This document shows positions 1 to 11,100 of a stretch of DNA of 64,000 bases, piece by piece; position 1 is the stretch's first letter; every line of letters starts with the position of its first letter. The DNA is taken from assembly GCA_037953625.1 (NCBI GenBank), contig CM075655.1:123635001-123699000 (forward strand). Reading direction: 5' to 3'. A model generated the notes under the pieces. The model was given only the letters and a program-made list of their open reading frames with translations. It did no database searches and was not told where the DNA came from. The stretch comes from Crotalaria pallida. Its lineage: Eukaryota > Streptophyta > Magnoliopsida > Fabales > Fabaceae. The position numbers were made by a program, and so were the translations under genes.

Positions 1-776
1 ACTTTCCTAAAACATCTCTAGAAAATTGTAATCTTAATTAATTTTTGTTTCATTTCCAATATTACTTTCCAAAAATACCTCTATTTTTTTATAAATTTGA
101 AAAAATTAAATACAATCAACTAACCTCTTTAATAAACGTAAAAGTGGTTATAGTTGCTTATAATTCGAGCCGAAGAAAGTATTCCGTAATTTCCTCTTTA
201 AAAAAAAGGTCAAACTTTTTAACAATTTCTCCCTATCTTTTGCTACTTGTTTAACATTTACAATTCTTTAATCATCAACACACAGTTGATTTTGGTCTTT
301 TGGGTAAAACAACATGGTGAGGTCAAATTAAATTGCTTGTATCAAACTAAGTAAAATCTCAGTTACCAACATATGGTTAGTCTTTCCTTTCTGGGTAGAT
401 AGGTAAAGAGTTGGATCTGAGAGCTGTGCGTCAATGACTCAATGGCAAATGGCAATGAGTGGGGGTATTATATTCGTTGGCTGAGAGAACAAATAGGAAG
501 TAATAGCTGACAACACAGCAGACCAGACCAGGGGACGTTATTGATGGCATCAGAATATTCATGTCATCCATTTAATAGTGTGTAATAATGACAATAAAGT
601 TTCCTTGGTATTCATTCCATCATGTCAAATCCATGCACGTGATGGACTCCCTAGTTCTCCTCAACAGCTTCACCAGCTTCCCCAAATTTCAAAGTCAACA
701 GCGACAAAAAGCATTAGGAAAAAGGAATTGACAAGGAGAATTGAAGTTTCAACTTTGAAATTTTGGAAAAGAAAAG
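1..776. other. Gene-free AT-rich stretch with a MITE right end
   Basis: No reading frame here resembles a known protein. About 156-184 reads like the right end of a Stowaway-type element (an ATTCGAGCCG motif followed by a degenerate GGAGTA-like end). Closely similar ends occur at 3701-3720 and near 63970, so its left part probably lies outside the window. About 420-700 is less AT-rich single-copy sequence with no recognisable gene. Confidence 0.45.
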
Positions 777-1028
777 TACTCTCTTCGGTTCTATATATAA
801 CTTTAGTTTGGAGCTTTTTACTCATATAAAAAAAATGGATAAGTTTGTTAGTGATATTGGAAATGTAAATATTTGATACTCCTATAATTATTATTGAAAT
901 TCTAAAAAGTGTTCACTTTATGGGGATGTTAGTGGAAAAAAGTAATTAAATGTTATTGAAAATTGAAAAGAGTTCTTATAAATAGGACTAAAATAAAAAC
1001 CCAAAATAGTCTTATAAATATGACTGTA
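777..1028. mobile_element. Stowaway-like MITE, family B, degenerate
   Basis: It starts at a TA dinucleotide with a CTCTTCGGTTC end. Its interior (short A/T-rich phrases around GTTAGTGATATTGGAAATG and CTTATAAATAGGAC) matches the better preserved copies at 7817-8098 and 53547-53823. The right terminal repeat is eroded. No coding capacity is seen. It belongs with non-autonomous Tc1/mariner (Stowaway) elements by TIR style and TA target site. Confidence 0.6.
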
Positions 1029-1728
1029 TTACCCAAATGTTATTTTCGTTTTTATTTATCTTTTAATAAAAATTTTATTTTTATTTATTTGTTACATTTA
1101 AAATTTTAAAAGTGTATTCTATATTCTATCGAACTTAAAAAATTACATTTTTCAATATTTCAAATCACATTCCACTTTTTAAAATGTGTCTTAAAGATAA
1201 TTATTGCTCCCTTTGGTCTTTATTATAAATCCATTTTCTATCTCACAAAAAGGAATTTATAACAAGGACAGGAGGAAGTAATAGTATTTTCCTTAAAATT
1301 ATTCATAATTCAATACAAACATCAGTATGACACATTCTAGTTTATAAATTTCATTGTTAATGAAATAGTTGTAAGAGTTTTGCTTACCGATACCTTAAAA
1401 GTATTAATGAATACAATTAAAAAAATTGTATTGAAAGCATAAATTTAATGAGTAGTTCTAGAAATTTGAAAGTTGTCATTTTTTAAGATAAAATCATTTA
1501 TTTCATAGTACATGCTTAAACAATGCTCCAAATGGCAATGTGTATGATCAATCCTTACTTTTTACCAATGAAAATCGAGACGAGTTCCGATAAAGAATGA
1601 ATAAGAGAAGATGAAAAAGTGAAACAAAAATCCATGTCTCGACGAATTATGATAAACACACGGGTAACTATATAATATTATTTTTAATTATTTTTTAGAA
1701 TTATCTTTCACTATTTTAACCATTAACC

Positions 1729-1752
1729 ATATATATATATATATATATATAT
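1729..1752. repeat. (AT)n microsatellite
   Basis: An uninterrupted AT dinucleotide run of about 12 units in an intergenic AT-rich context. Confidence 0.9.
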
Positions 1753-2057
1753 TGAAAAATCACATGAATTTAACCAAAGTTATTTTACGAATAACAATAT
1801 TTAACTATGTTTATATTTTTATTTTTTTTTTGAAATGCTATGTTTATATTTTAAACACAAGAACGTATGATTTTTTTTTCCTTATGTGCAAATAAGAAAG
1901 AGAAGTCGATAGTTTGAGTATTACTAAACAAAAAGGCGTACTTTGCATGGGTGAGTTTAAGAATTCAAATCTTGGAGACGTCATTTTAAAAAGAATTTTA
2001 TCTTAATGAAGAACTTTGCATGGGTGTAACCGATCAAATATTCTCGTCTTTTTAATA

Positions 2058-2358
2058 TACTCCTTCCGGTCTTATATATAGGACATACTTAACTGTATTT
2101 TTCGAATCAAATAAAGTGGTTAGTTTTGTGAATTTCATGAAAATATACTGTGACATCAAAATTTTATCCCCTACACTTTACTTGGAAAGTTCACATTCAT
2201 TTAATGAATAACAAAAAAACATAGTTAGTCAAAACATTTAATTAATAAGGGCAAAAAAGAGAAAAAACAATTAATGATTCATAGGAAATATAAAGTGCCC
2301 TATATAGGACCAAAATTTTTTTCTAGAAGATGCCCTACATATAGAAGTAGAGGGAGTA
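2058..2358. mobile_element. Stowaway-like MITE, family C
   Basis: A TA-flanked element of about 300 bp with left end CTCCTTCCGGTC and right end GAGGGAG. Sequence near each end (ATATATAGGACATACTT and CCTACATATAG) marks it as the same family as 5387-5674 and 63335-63613. A SINE sits directly after its right end, and the SINE target duplication overlaps that end. Confidence 0.75.
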
Positions 2359-2571
2359 ACCAACAAAGCCCAGCACAGTTGGTAGATAGCTGAGTTCCTT
2401 AAGCATGATGTCAAGGGTTCGATCCCTGCCGTGAGAATGGAAAAGACTTTGTTAATTAGTAGAGGCAAAACCCACTTCGGTGATCTCTACGCCTCGGAGG
2501 AGATTAGTCTTCGGCTGTCGGCTGGGAAATACCCTTGGTGTAAAAAAAAAAAAAAGAAGTAGAGAGAGTAA
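2344..2571 (+). mobile_element. tRNA-derived SINE with 16-bp target duplication
   Basis: The SINE body is 2360-2555. Its tRNA-like head has a box A-like stretch near 2379-2395 and a clean box B (GGGTTCGATCCCT) near 2416-2428. A GC-rich tRNA-unrelated body follows, then an A-run at 2542-2555. The flanking repeats GAAGTAGAGGGAGTAA (2344-2359) and GAAGTAGAGAGAGTAA (2556-2571) match at 15 of 16 positions, as expected for LINE-assisted target-primed insertion. It landed at the right end of a Stowaway element. Confidence 0.85.
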
Positions 2572-2786
2572 TAAATAGAAAATGACAATTTTTTTATTGA
2601 TTGGGCCTAATAATAATAACAGTGCCTATATAAGACTTAATGTCATCTCAACTGTTTTTTTTTTTTTAAGGGAGTCATCTCAACTAATTCAATACAATTC
2701 TGGGATTATTAATCTTATAACTTGATATACCGGTAAAAGCAAGAAAAAAATAGTTGCATCATATTTATTTAAGGAGAAATTTGTTA

Positions 2787-3111
2787 TGTGTGGTCAGTGG
2801 CGGAGCTTGAAAAAAAATTTAGGGGGTGCAACAAATTTTGTTGGTATTTATATTTAAATCATTACTTTTGCAACAAATTAAAATGATCTAGTATAGTGGT
2901 ATGTTGTCTTTAAAATCTACCAAGGAAACCAAGATCGAATCCTACCTCCTTCATTTTTTCATATTTTTTAACTTCATGAAATGGAAAATTGCAATGGAAA
3001 AAGAGAAAAGAAGGGCCACGACTGGAATCGAGCTAGGGACCTCTGAGCTAAATAACAAGCTCATTACCACTGCGCCAATTTAAGGATAAAAGCTCCGCCA
3101 CTGTGCGTGGT
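2787..3111. mobile_element. hAT-like MITE with internal tRNA-like sequence
   Basis: The element is 2795-3103, 309 bp. Its terminal inverted repeat is CAGTGGCGGAGCTT, perfect over 14 bp. The flanking 8-mers TGTGTGGT (2787-2794) and TGCGTGGT (3104-3111) match at 7 of 8 positions, the target duplication length of the hAT superfamily. Inside, on the minus strand (about 3077-3015), is a tRNA-like stretch with a box A-like GGCGCAGTGGTAATG and a box B-like AGCTCGATTCC. There is no transposase reading frame, so it is non-autonomous. Confidence 0.8.
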
Positions 3112-3127
3112 CGTTCTACTTAGAGCA

Positions 3128-3720
3128 AACTTCCTCGGATTTTTTTTAATATAAGAAAAACAATACATATGTAGTATATTTTAGTTTTAATTATAAAAAG
3201 TTAACTAATTTTCGATTCTCAAAATAATTATTCTTAAAATATTTTTAGAAAGTAATGATTTCATTTATTTTTTTATTCTCAATGCAATTTTTTAAATTAG
3301 CTATACTTTTCATAAATTTGAGAAAATTAAATACACTTAACTAGCTTTTTTAATAAGTACTTCATCTGTCCCTAAATATAAAGCCCTCTTGACACTTTTA
3401 TTTTGTCTCTATTTATAAAGCTCCATACTAATTTTCAATGATCATTAATTACTTTTTTTCGCAAACACCCCTATTTATTTAACACTTTTTAGATTCCCAA
3501 TAATATTAATAGGGGTAATTTAGAAATTACATATCAAAAGTTCACATTTCCAATACAATTAACTAAATTATTCTACTTTTTTAATGGACGTGAAATCCTC
3601 CAAAGAGACTTTATATTTAGGGACGGAGGAAGTATAATTTTTTTTCTTATTAAAAAAAATGATTAAAAAGAATTACAAACCAATTGAAAAGGGTTGCAAT
3701 CATTCGAGCCGGAGGGAGTA
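3128..3720. mobile_element. Older Stowaway-like element split by a nested copy
   Basis: The right end at 3701-3720 (ATTCGAGCCGGAGGGAGTA) is clear. The left end near 3128 is weak. The interior flanking the nested element resembles the element ends at 40-184 and 63850-63985. The intact family A element at 3358-3634 lies inside it, so this one is older. The left border is uncertain. Confidence 0.45.
3358..3634. mobile_element. Stowaway-like MITE, family A
   Basis: A 277-bp element including the flanking TA duplicates. The left end reads CTTCATCTGTCCCTAAATAT and the right end ATATTTAGGGACGGAGGAAG, so the termini are nearly perfect inverted repeats. It is non-coding. Near-identical relatives are at 5832-6107, 6525-6801, 8881-9159 and 12559-12832. 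Confidence 0.85.
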
Positions 3721-3864
3721 CTGTACTCTGTATTTGCTACTACAACAATTTTATTTTATTTTTTATTTTTATTTTTTCACCCAAAAAAATGGTGTCACAT
3801 TACAATAATGCTTGTATCTTTGCCACCTGCTAGAAAGAGTTCAGGAAAGCAAAGAAACGCTAAT

Positions 3865-4078
3865 AAGATTATAGACCTAAATATCCAAATGGGTTTGGTC
3901 TAGTGGAAGCATGCTAGGACCATAAGGATATTGAGAACCCATAAGATCATAAAGTCAGAGGCTCGAATCCTTGTGGAGAACATCCCTTGGGGAGGCATCC
4001 CACCCATGTTGCTCTGGGTGCCGGGACTGTGAAGTTGTCCTCCACAGTTTTATTAACTCAAGATTATAGACCTAAATA
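3865..4078 (+). mobile_element. tRNA-derived SINE with perfect 19-bp target duplication
   Basis: The SINE body is 3884-4059 (176 bp). The flanking repeat AAGATTATAGACCTAAATA occurs exactly at 3865-3883 and 4060-4078. The head contains a box A-like TGGTCTAGTGGAA and a box B-like GGCTCGAATCC, and the body is GC-richer than the surroundings. The perfect duplication implies recent insertion. The tail differs from the 2360-2555 SINE, so it is a different family. Confidence 0.88.
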
Positions 4079-4422
4079 AACTAGGTAATCATCTTTTCTT
4101 TTCTTTTTTAAAAAAAAGTAGGTAATGATTTCTAATCCATTTTTTAAGGTGGTAATCATCTTTAATTCTTAACTAGGAAGTATTCGCATCCTTCAAGAGG
4201 AGTAACTCATTTGATAGACTTGCAAAATATATATTGTGAGCATGTGAGTTTGGATGTTGGTAAAGCACAACTTTTTCATTTTTTCCCCTCAAAACTTTGC
4301 CTTTGAAAAAATAAGAAGTATTTGCCCCTACTTGATACTTAACATGGCAATTAAACACACACAAACGAGTACTCACATGATCCTGGTCCGATTTCAATAG
4401 GTTTCGTGATAAACCCAATCCC

Positions 4423-4892
4423 ATTTTTAAAAGACTTTATCTTTTTGGCCCTTACCCATTACTCTTTGGCTCTTATTATTCCTTCCGCTTGAAACAAGGC
4501 AGAAACAAAATAAAATAATTTTCACATTGTGCAAGTCGTATTATCTTCCGTCTTTCCAAAGTCGTAAATAAAATAGAGTATTTCGCCTTTCATCAGGCGG
4601 AAACATTAAAATTTGTTATAATACCAAAATTGCCCCTCCGTTCATTCACCTACAAAAGAGAGGTGAAAGGTTCGCAGAGGGGCATTTCTGGAATTTCAAT
4701 ATTTTAATTGTTCCGCTTCTTAAAAGGCAGAAGTATTTCCGCTTTTAAACAGCCTTATGCAAATCGGTAGTAAATTAAAATAGTTTCCATCTTTTGAAAA
4801 TCGGAAAGGGCAAATGGGAGTTAATGAGTAATGGATGAAGGTCAAAGAGTAATGGATGAGAGTCAAAAAGAAAAAGTCTTTTCAAAAAGGCA
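4423..4892. mobile_element. Foldback TIR element of unclear superfamily
   Basis: Inverted ends of about 45 bp: left AAAAGACTTTATCTTTTTGG..., right ...CAAAAAGAAAAAGTCTTTT, with shared inner words CCATTACTCTTTG and CAAAGAGTAATGG. The interior carries repeated short words related to TTCCGCCTTT and AGGCGGAA in both orientations (about 4487-4790). No target duplication was identified and there is no coding capacity. Confidence 0.55.
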
Positions 4893-5386
4893 AGAGTAGG
4901 ACAAGTCTTGATTGTAAATACCTGCTTTGTTTCCATTCCCAAAACAACCACAATATAAAAATAAAAAAATTTACTGTACATTATAATAAGAGTTAACTTA
5001 ATTGGCAGAGTTGCATGACATAGAACCTTAAAACCCAGTTTCAAATCCTAATAACAACGTGGTTAAATAGTCAAATTAACCTAACAAACATTTTTCAAGT
5101 TTTTTTAAATATTTTTTTAGATTCTCAATATTATTTTTATATGCTATTTGAATTTGATTATAATTTGATATTTTATAAATAATTAAAGATGAGTTACTTT
5201 AAAAAAAAATGAGTTAGAAAATTGAATAAAAATAATAGAACGAGTTATTTGCAGATTTCCTCCTAATGAAGATAGGTTTAGCTTTCATATTTTATCCTTA
5301 CCCTTCTTAATTTCAACTTGATATTTGGTGAGGACGGAGCTAGAATTTGCAATACCCATCCCAAGCTCGCCTAACTACCGCACCTA

Positions 5387-5674
5387 CGTATTTGTTAGTC
5401 TCTTTGGTCATATTTATAGGGCATGCTTATCCATATCATACGAATCAAAGAAGGTATTTAAGTTTCTTGAAACTTAAAAAAAAATATTTTAACATTACAA
5501 TCTTACATTCTTATCTTGTATTGGGAATTTCATAATGTATTATTTCACATTAATGGACAAAGGGCAAATAAGAGAAACTAGCAATAAATGTTTCCTAGAA
5601 AATGCAAAGTGATTTATAAATAGGACCAAATTTTTTTTCTAGAATGTGCCTTATAAATAGGACCGGAGGGAGTA
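5387..5674. mobile_element. Stowaway-like MITE, family C
   Basis: About 288 bp, ending in ATAGGACCGGAGGGAGTA, with a more eroded left end near TATTTGTTAGTC. The interior matches the 2058-2358 and 63335-63613 copies. Non-coding. Confidence 0.7.
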
Positions 5675-5722
5675 CTTGCATATCCTTAATTTTTTTTACA
5701 CATACTTTTATCTTTAATTAAG

Positions 5723-6272
5723 AAGTCCCTCTGTTCCATATGTAGTGCATTTTAAGGTTATGCATGAGTTTTAAGAAATGGTTAAATGATGAAAGATTTG
5801 TTGTATTTTGATTATAACGCCCCTATATAATTACTTTCTCTATCCCTAAATATAAGACACTTTTCACACTTTTATTTTGTCCCTATTTATAAGATTCAAT
5901 ACCAATTTTCAATGATCATTAATTACCTTTTCCACAAACACTTTTATTTATTTAACACTTTTTAGATTCCCGATAATATTAATAGGGGTAATTTTGAAAA
6001 TATATATCAAAAGTTCACATTTCCAATACAATTAACTAAATTAATCTACTTTCTTAATGGACGTGAAATCCTCTAAAAGGGTATTATAAATAGGGACGGA
6101 TGAAGTATTATTGAAAAGAGATAAATGTATTAGAAGTGAAAAAGAGAATGAAATAAATAAGGATATGTTTGGGAAAATAACATTAATTATGTATTGAGTT
6201 TATATAACAACGTGACTTATAAAATATAGTACAAATGCTAAAATAACGTTACATATGAAATGGGAGGGAGTA
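5723..6272. mobile_element. Stowaway-like element interrupted by a family A copy
   Basis: The outer ends TCCCTCTGTTCCATATGTA (left) and ACATATGAAATGGGAGGGAG (right) are inverted repeats of each other. The family A element 5832-6107 is inserted between them at a TA. Without the insert the outer element is about 275 bp, the usual size of its neighbours. This gives a clear order of insertion. Confidence 0.75.
5832..6107. mobile_element. Stowaway-like MITE, family A (nested)
   Basis: A 276-bp copy with ends CTTTCTCTATCCCTAAATAT and ATAGGGACGGATGAAG next to TA duplicates. It lies inside the 5723-6272 element and is closely similar to 3358-3634 and 6525-6801. Confidence 0.85.
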
Positions 6273-6353
6273 ATAACTAAGAAGTAAGAACTCCTATAAA
6301 AATAAAGAATATAGTACTCCGTATTAGGAAAAACAACATATTAAGAAAAATAA

Positions 6354-6880
6354 TACTCCCTCCGATCTCTAATATAAGCATAATTTGACCAATTTCACTC
6401 CCTTTAAGAAAATTAGGTAAGTTAGTTATTTGTATTGGAATTGTAAATTTTAAGTGTATATTTACCTATCTATCATTTTGATCTTCTAGTCATTAATTGG
6501 TGTTTCTTTTCCCCACAAACATAATACTTCGTCAGTCCCTAAATATAAAGCCCTTTTGACACTTTTGTTTTGTCCCTATTTATAAAGCTCCATACAAATT
6601 TTCAATGATCATTTATTACTTTTTTCCACAAACACCCCTATCTATTTAACACTTTTTAGATTCCCAATAATATTAATAGGGACAATTTTGAAATTACATA
6701 TCGAAAATTCACATTTCCAATACAATTAACTAAATTATTTCAATTTCTTAATGGACGTGAAATCCTCCAAAGAGGTTTTATATTTAGGGACAGATGAAAT
6801 AGAGTATATTAAATAGGGTTAGTTTTATAAAATTTTAGAATAAATGCTCATATTTAAGACCAAAAATTTTTGATCAAATG
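6354..6880. mobile_element. Stowaway-like element interrupted by a family A copy
   Basis: The left end TACTCCCTCCGATCTCTAAT is well preserved. The right end is eroded somewhere near 6840-6880. A complete family A element (6525-6801) sits inside. The right border is approximate. Confidence 0.5.
6525..6801. mobile_element. Stowaway-like MITE, family A (nested)
   Basis: A 277-bp copy with ends CTTCGTCAGTCCCTAAATAT and ATATTTAGGGACAGATGAAA. It has the same interior phrases as 3358-3634 and is inserted at a TA inside the left-anchored element that begins at 6354. Confidence 0.82.
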
Positions 6881-7816
6881 ATGATTATATTAGGGATCGG
6901 ACTAACAATCTTCACATATAGATAAGAACAAAGATAACAAACAAATCAAACTAGTAACCTATCCCATCTCATAGGTTAAAGGTATGGTATGTATGGTATG
7001 GTGAGACTGGCATCATCATATATTTAATGTTCTCTGTTTATATATATGGGGCGGATAAAACATGATCGTTAATTGGTTTTGAAACAGGAAAGAGAAGAAA
7101 CAAGTCGGGGAGAGTGAACAGATAAGGACGAAAGTGTAAAAAGTTGAAAAGACAATGATCCCAAGTGAGTATTGAACCAAACAAAAAAATTGTACCTGAG
7201 CAATACAATAAATGTGAGGAGACCCTCTGTACGCAATTGCTCACCAACACACTGAGTCACTGCACCCTCCCTCTGCTCTGGTCCTGCTTGCTGCAGTCAC
7301 TGTGACTCACCACCATCATTCTCCCTTCTTCCCTTTTGCCCCCCCTGGTATCCCTCCTGTTTTTTTCACCTTCTCATCACTATTTTATTTTCATTCTTTC
7401 CTTTTCTTTACCTAGAAATATAATAAAAATGTTTAATTATTTGATTAAACAAGAGACCAATGAAAGTGTCTCTATATAGCCTTAATTTTAGACCTTATTA
7501 CTTTGTTTCATCCCTAAAAAAGTGAAGGATGTACGTTCAACAAAACAAAATATCAATTTAAAGTGAAGGACATGAGTTTTTCGTAAAACAATAAAGTACT
7601 CTGTAACATAGTTTGTCATTTTTTACTTGGTCTCAGCGACATTTATTCCTTTGTATTGATAAATTCTTTCTCAGGATTGGGGGAAAAAAAAAGTCGAAAT
7701 TGATTCTTTTATTCTCTCCAAAAGCCAAAGTTCGCAATAGGGCCAGTTAAAATGTTGACGATATATCTAAAGCCAGGTTGCTACTACGATGGAATAAGAA
7801 TTTAAAAAAAAAAAAG
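6881..7816. other. Intergenic, no gene recognised
   Basis: It contains a less AT-rich segment (about 7080-7350) with T/C-rich and CACTGTGACTC-like words on the plus strand. Short frames there look like chance products of that composition. I see no tRNA, MITE ends or conserved protein motif. Confidence 0.4.
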
Positions 7817-8098
7817 TACCTCCTCTGGTCTTATTTATAAAATCTTTTTAGGAATTTTCACTCTCATTAGAGAAAGTGGATAAATTTGTTAGTGACATTA
7901 GAAATGTGAAAATTTGATATACTTTTCAAAATTACCTTATAATTATTATTGGGACTCTAAAAAGTGTTACTTTATAGAAGTGTGTTTGTGCTTGTGGAAA
8001 GAAGAAATTAAATGCTATTGAAAATTGAAAAAGATTCTTATAAATATGACCAAAACAAAAACTTTAAAAGAATCTTATAAATAGAACAAGAGAGAATA
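7817..8098. mobile_element. Stowaway-like MITE, family B
   Basis: A TA-flanked copy of about 280 bp with left end CTCCTCTGGTCTTATTTATAA and a moderately decayed right end (ATAGAACAAGAGAGAA). The interior is nearly collinear with 53547-53823. Confidence 0.75.
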
Positions 8099-8880
8099 AC
8101 TTAACTGAATTTTCTAATTTTATCATAGTATTTTATAAAAAAAAAAAACACATTGCTCCACTTAACACTCTATCTTGGGGATGTGACAGGAGTGATATAA
8201 CATATTATCAATCATATAATCAATTAATTAATAAAATTGGATGAAAAGATCTTATTTACAGTAAATGTTAAGCAATTAAAAAATTCAAAACAAAACAAAA
8301 AAAATACAAAAACCATTTTCAAAAATCCCTTAAATTTAAGACCTAGAAACATCAATAAAGCGAAAATTTATATTTAAACTTCTTAAACACGGTATTACCT
8401 TAAAACTAAATATATTACTCTCCCATCCGGAAAAGTTTAAAAAACAACTCGTAAATTCTAAAATTGTGAAGAAAAAAAATGCAAAATAACCTATCACAAT
8501 CAAACTTGATAAATTTGGATAAAAAAACTTTGCATAAGTTTTGAAGTTTAGGGAATAATATTTGCATACATTATTTTCTCTTATAAAAAATTGTAAAATT
8601 TATCACCAAAAAAAAATGTAAAATTTTAAAAATTAAAGAGACAAATATTTAATAGTTTTCGTAACTCATTAATCTATTACGATCAAATATAAGTAATTAT
8701 TTTAATATATTTTGTACATTAATCACAATTGAAATTTTTTAATTTTTTTATTAATTTTTTAATTTTAATTTTAATTTTTCCCCAATATATTTTTATCATT
8801 CTTGTAAATCGGACAAAATACTTTTTCAATTTATTAGTGTTACTAGAAGGATTAACATAACACCAGGCTATTACAGGAAG
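8099..8880. other. AT-rich intergenic DNA
   Basis: Very AT-rich, with long runs of A and T (for example 8740-8785). No reading frame, RNA gene or complete mobile element was recognised. Confidence 0.4.
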
Positions 8881-9159
8881 TACTCCCTTTGTCCCTAATT
8901 ATAAGATTCTCTTAACACTTTTATTTTGTTTCTATTTATTAGGTCCTTTACCAATTTCAATGCGCATTAATTATTTTTTTTCCACAAACACTCCTATTTA
9001 CTAGTATTTAACAATTTTTAGATTCTCAATAATATTAACATGAGTAATTTTGAAAATACATATAAAAGTTCACATTTCCAATACAATTAACTAAATTATT
9101 TCACTTTCTTAATGAACGTGAAATCTCCCAAAAGGACCTTATAATTAAGGAGGGAGGTA
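8881..9159. mobile_element. Stowaway-like MITE, family A
   Basis: A TA-flanked element of 279 bp with ends CTCCCTTTGTCCCTAATTAT and ATAATTAAGGAGGGAGG. The interior matches the other family A copies. Confidence 0.8.
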
Positions 9160-9404
9160 ATACTAGTATTTTTTATGAATTAAAGTAACCTGCACGTGGC
9201 ATGATATCACCATTGCATGGGATCGCGGAGGTCCTGATGTATAAACAAATGTAGTTTGAAACTTTAAGCCTAGGGAAGCTAAATACTTCAAGCTTAGAAA
9301 ACAAAGACTCCTTTATCACCAAGTTAAGATAACTAAGCAATCATACATTAGAAAATCAATATACAGTACTCACTTGCCTATTGAAAAAGCAACACACTAG
9401 TGTC

Positions 9405-9634
9405 CACTAAGAAAGTAAAATAATTTAGTTAATTGTATTAAAAATGTGAAATTTTGATATGTATTTTCAAAATTACACCTATTAATATTATTTAATTTAA
9501 AAAGTGTTAAATAAATATGGGTATTTTGGGAAAAAAAGTAATTAATGCTAATTGAAATTTAGTAAAGGGTCTTAAAAATATAAACAAAATAAAAATGTCA
9601 AAAGGATCTTATATTTAGGAACATATGAAGTATT
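9405..9634. mobile_element. Degenerate family A Stowaway-like copy, inverted
   Basis: The interior phrases of family A appear in the opposite orientation (AAGAAAGTAAAATAATTTAG at the left, ATATTTAGGAACATATGAAG at the right). The left terminal repeat is missing. Confidence 0.55.
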
Positions 9635-11100
9635 ATTAATGTTTTTTTAATGTGTATAGATTTTGTTAACAAGTGTCATGTGATTGAGACATTTGTTAAG
9701 GTTTCTATATTAAGAAAAATAATAATGAATGTAAATTATTCTGTATCTCGGAAATTACTAATAAAAATGCATTTTTTAATAATTAATTTATTACGGTACA
9801 TATTTATATTTGACTTCTTATCAAGTGTATCAAGCCCACTTATTTGCATTTGCCATATTTAAAATATTAAAAAAATATTGAAAAATGATTTTATCTAATA
9901 CTTCAAATTATTTTGAGTTTTTTTTAAAACAAAAACTATATCCTTAAAATATGCCACAAATCACACATTATATTAGTAATATTAAATAAAAAAAATAAAA
10001 ATAGGAGTACATTACTTTAAGTACACTATATTGTAAGACTTTATTCAATTGTTTATGTTGATGTAGTTTTTTTTTTGGTTTAAAAAATAAATCTATAATA
10101 AGAAGTTTGTCATGAAAAATAGTTTTTTTTTTAATTCTTAATGTGTCAAATACTAAAATTGTTAGGTTTGTCCAGTACTTTATTTTAGGTGAAAAATTAT
10201 TAATATACATTAAAAATGCTAGTCACGTTTTTTTTTAAGTGTAAAAAGTTCAAGTAAGAGATACTAGTATTATATGACGTGAAAGAAACAATAAGATAGA
10301 CAAAAATGAGATGAAAAAGGTGGTAATAAATTGTTACTTTTTTGAAACATGAGAGTTTATTTAAGATTCATATTTTAACGGCACTGGTTAGAAAAGTTAT
10401 ACTGTAGTTTTTAATATAAGAATTACATTGTTCACACAAGATCACTTGTATGATTATGGAGATTCTTAATCGGGAAGGGTAAACTAGCAAATTGGCGATC
10501 CATTTAAAATTTTATATGGTACGTCGTACAAGCTAGAGTTTATATATGGACCACATGATTATAAGTTGGATCAGTGGTGCTGCTTTTTCTATAATTGACC
10601 AAGCTTTCAGTACAAATCAAAATATATCATATACTTTGTATCTAAGCCTAGCAACATCTCTAACTCACACGACCGTATATAGTATCATTAGGTTTATTGT
10701 ATAAAGCAAAATTATGTGTAATCGAAAAAAAGAAGCAGCAGATTTATCACATGTCATAATTAAATTATACGATTATACTATACTTTTTTTGTGAAGCAAC
10801 TATTCTTTTTATACTACTCTATATAATACTCTTCGGAGGAAATTCACTCCAATTAAAAAAGTTAATTATAGTTATTAATAATATTGAAAACTACTGTATC
10901 TTATGATTGTTATTAAGATTTTAAAAATGTTGACTTAATACAAATATTTTTAAAAAAATTAATTAAATGTTAGAATATAATCTTACAGGATCAATTTTTT
11001 ATTTTTTATTTTCAAAAACTTTTTTTTACGTATAAGATCGAAGGGATTTTCAAAGAAAGAAGTAAGAAATTTAACTTTATAGTACTACTACTGCTACTCA
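9635..11100. other. AT-rich intergenic DNA with one eroded MITE
   Basis: No protein-like frame. 10827-11042 looks like an eroded Stowaway family B element (CTCTTCGG at the left, ATAAGATCGAAGGGAT at the right). The rest is anonymous AT-rich DNA. Confidence 0.4.

Noticed and set aside
3601..3634. TTTAGGG words suggesting telomeric repeats
   Set aside because: They are single copies within Stowaway terminal repeats, not arrays.
4990..5056. tRNA-like words (TAATTGGCAGAG, then CAGTTTCAAATCC)
   Set aside because: Arms do not pair convincingly and no body, tail or duplication is evident, so neither a tRNA nor a SINE is supported.
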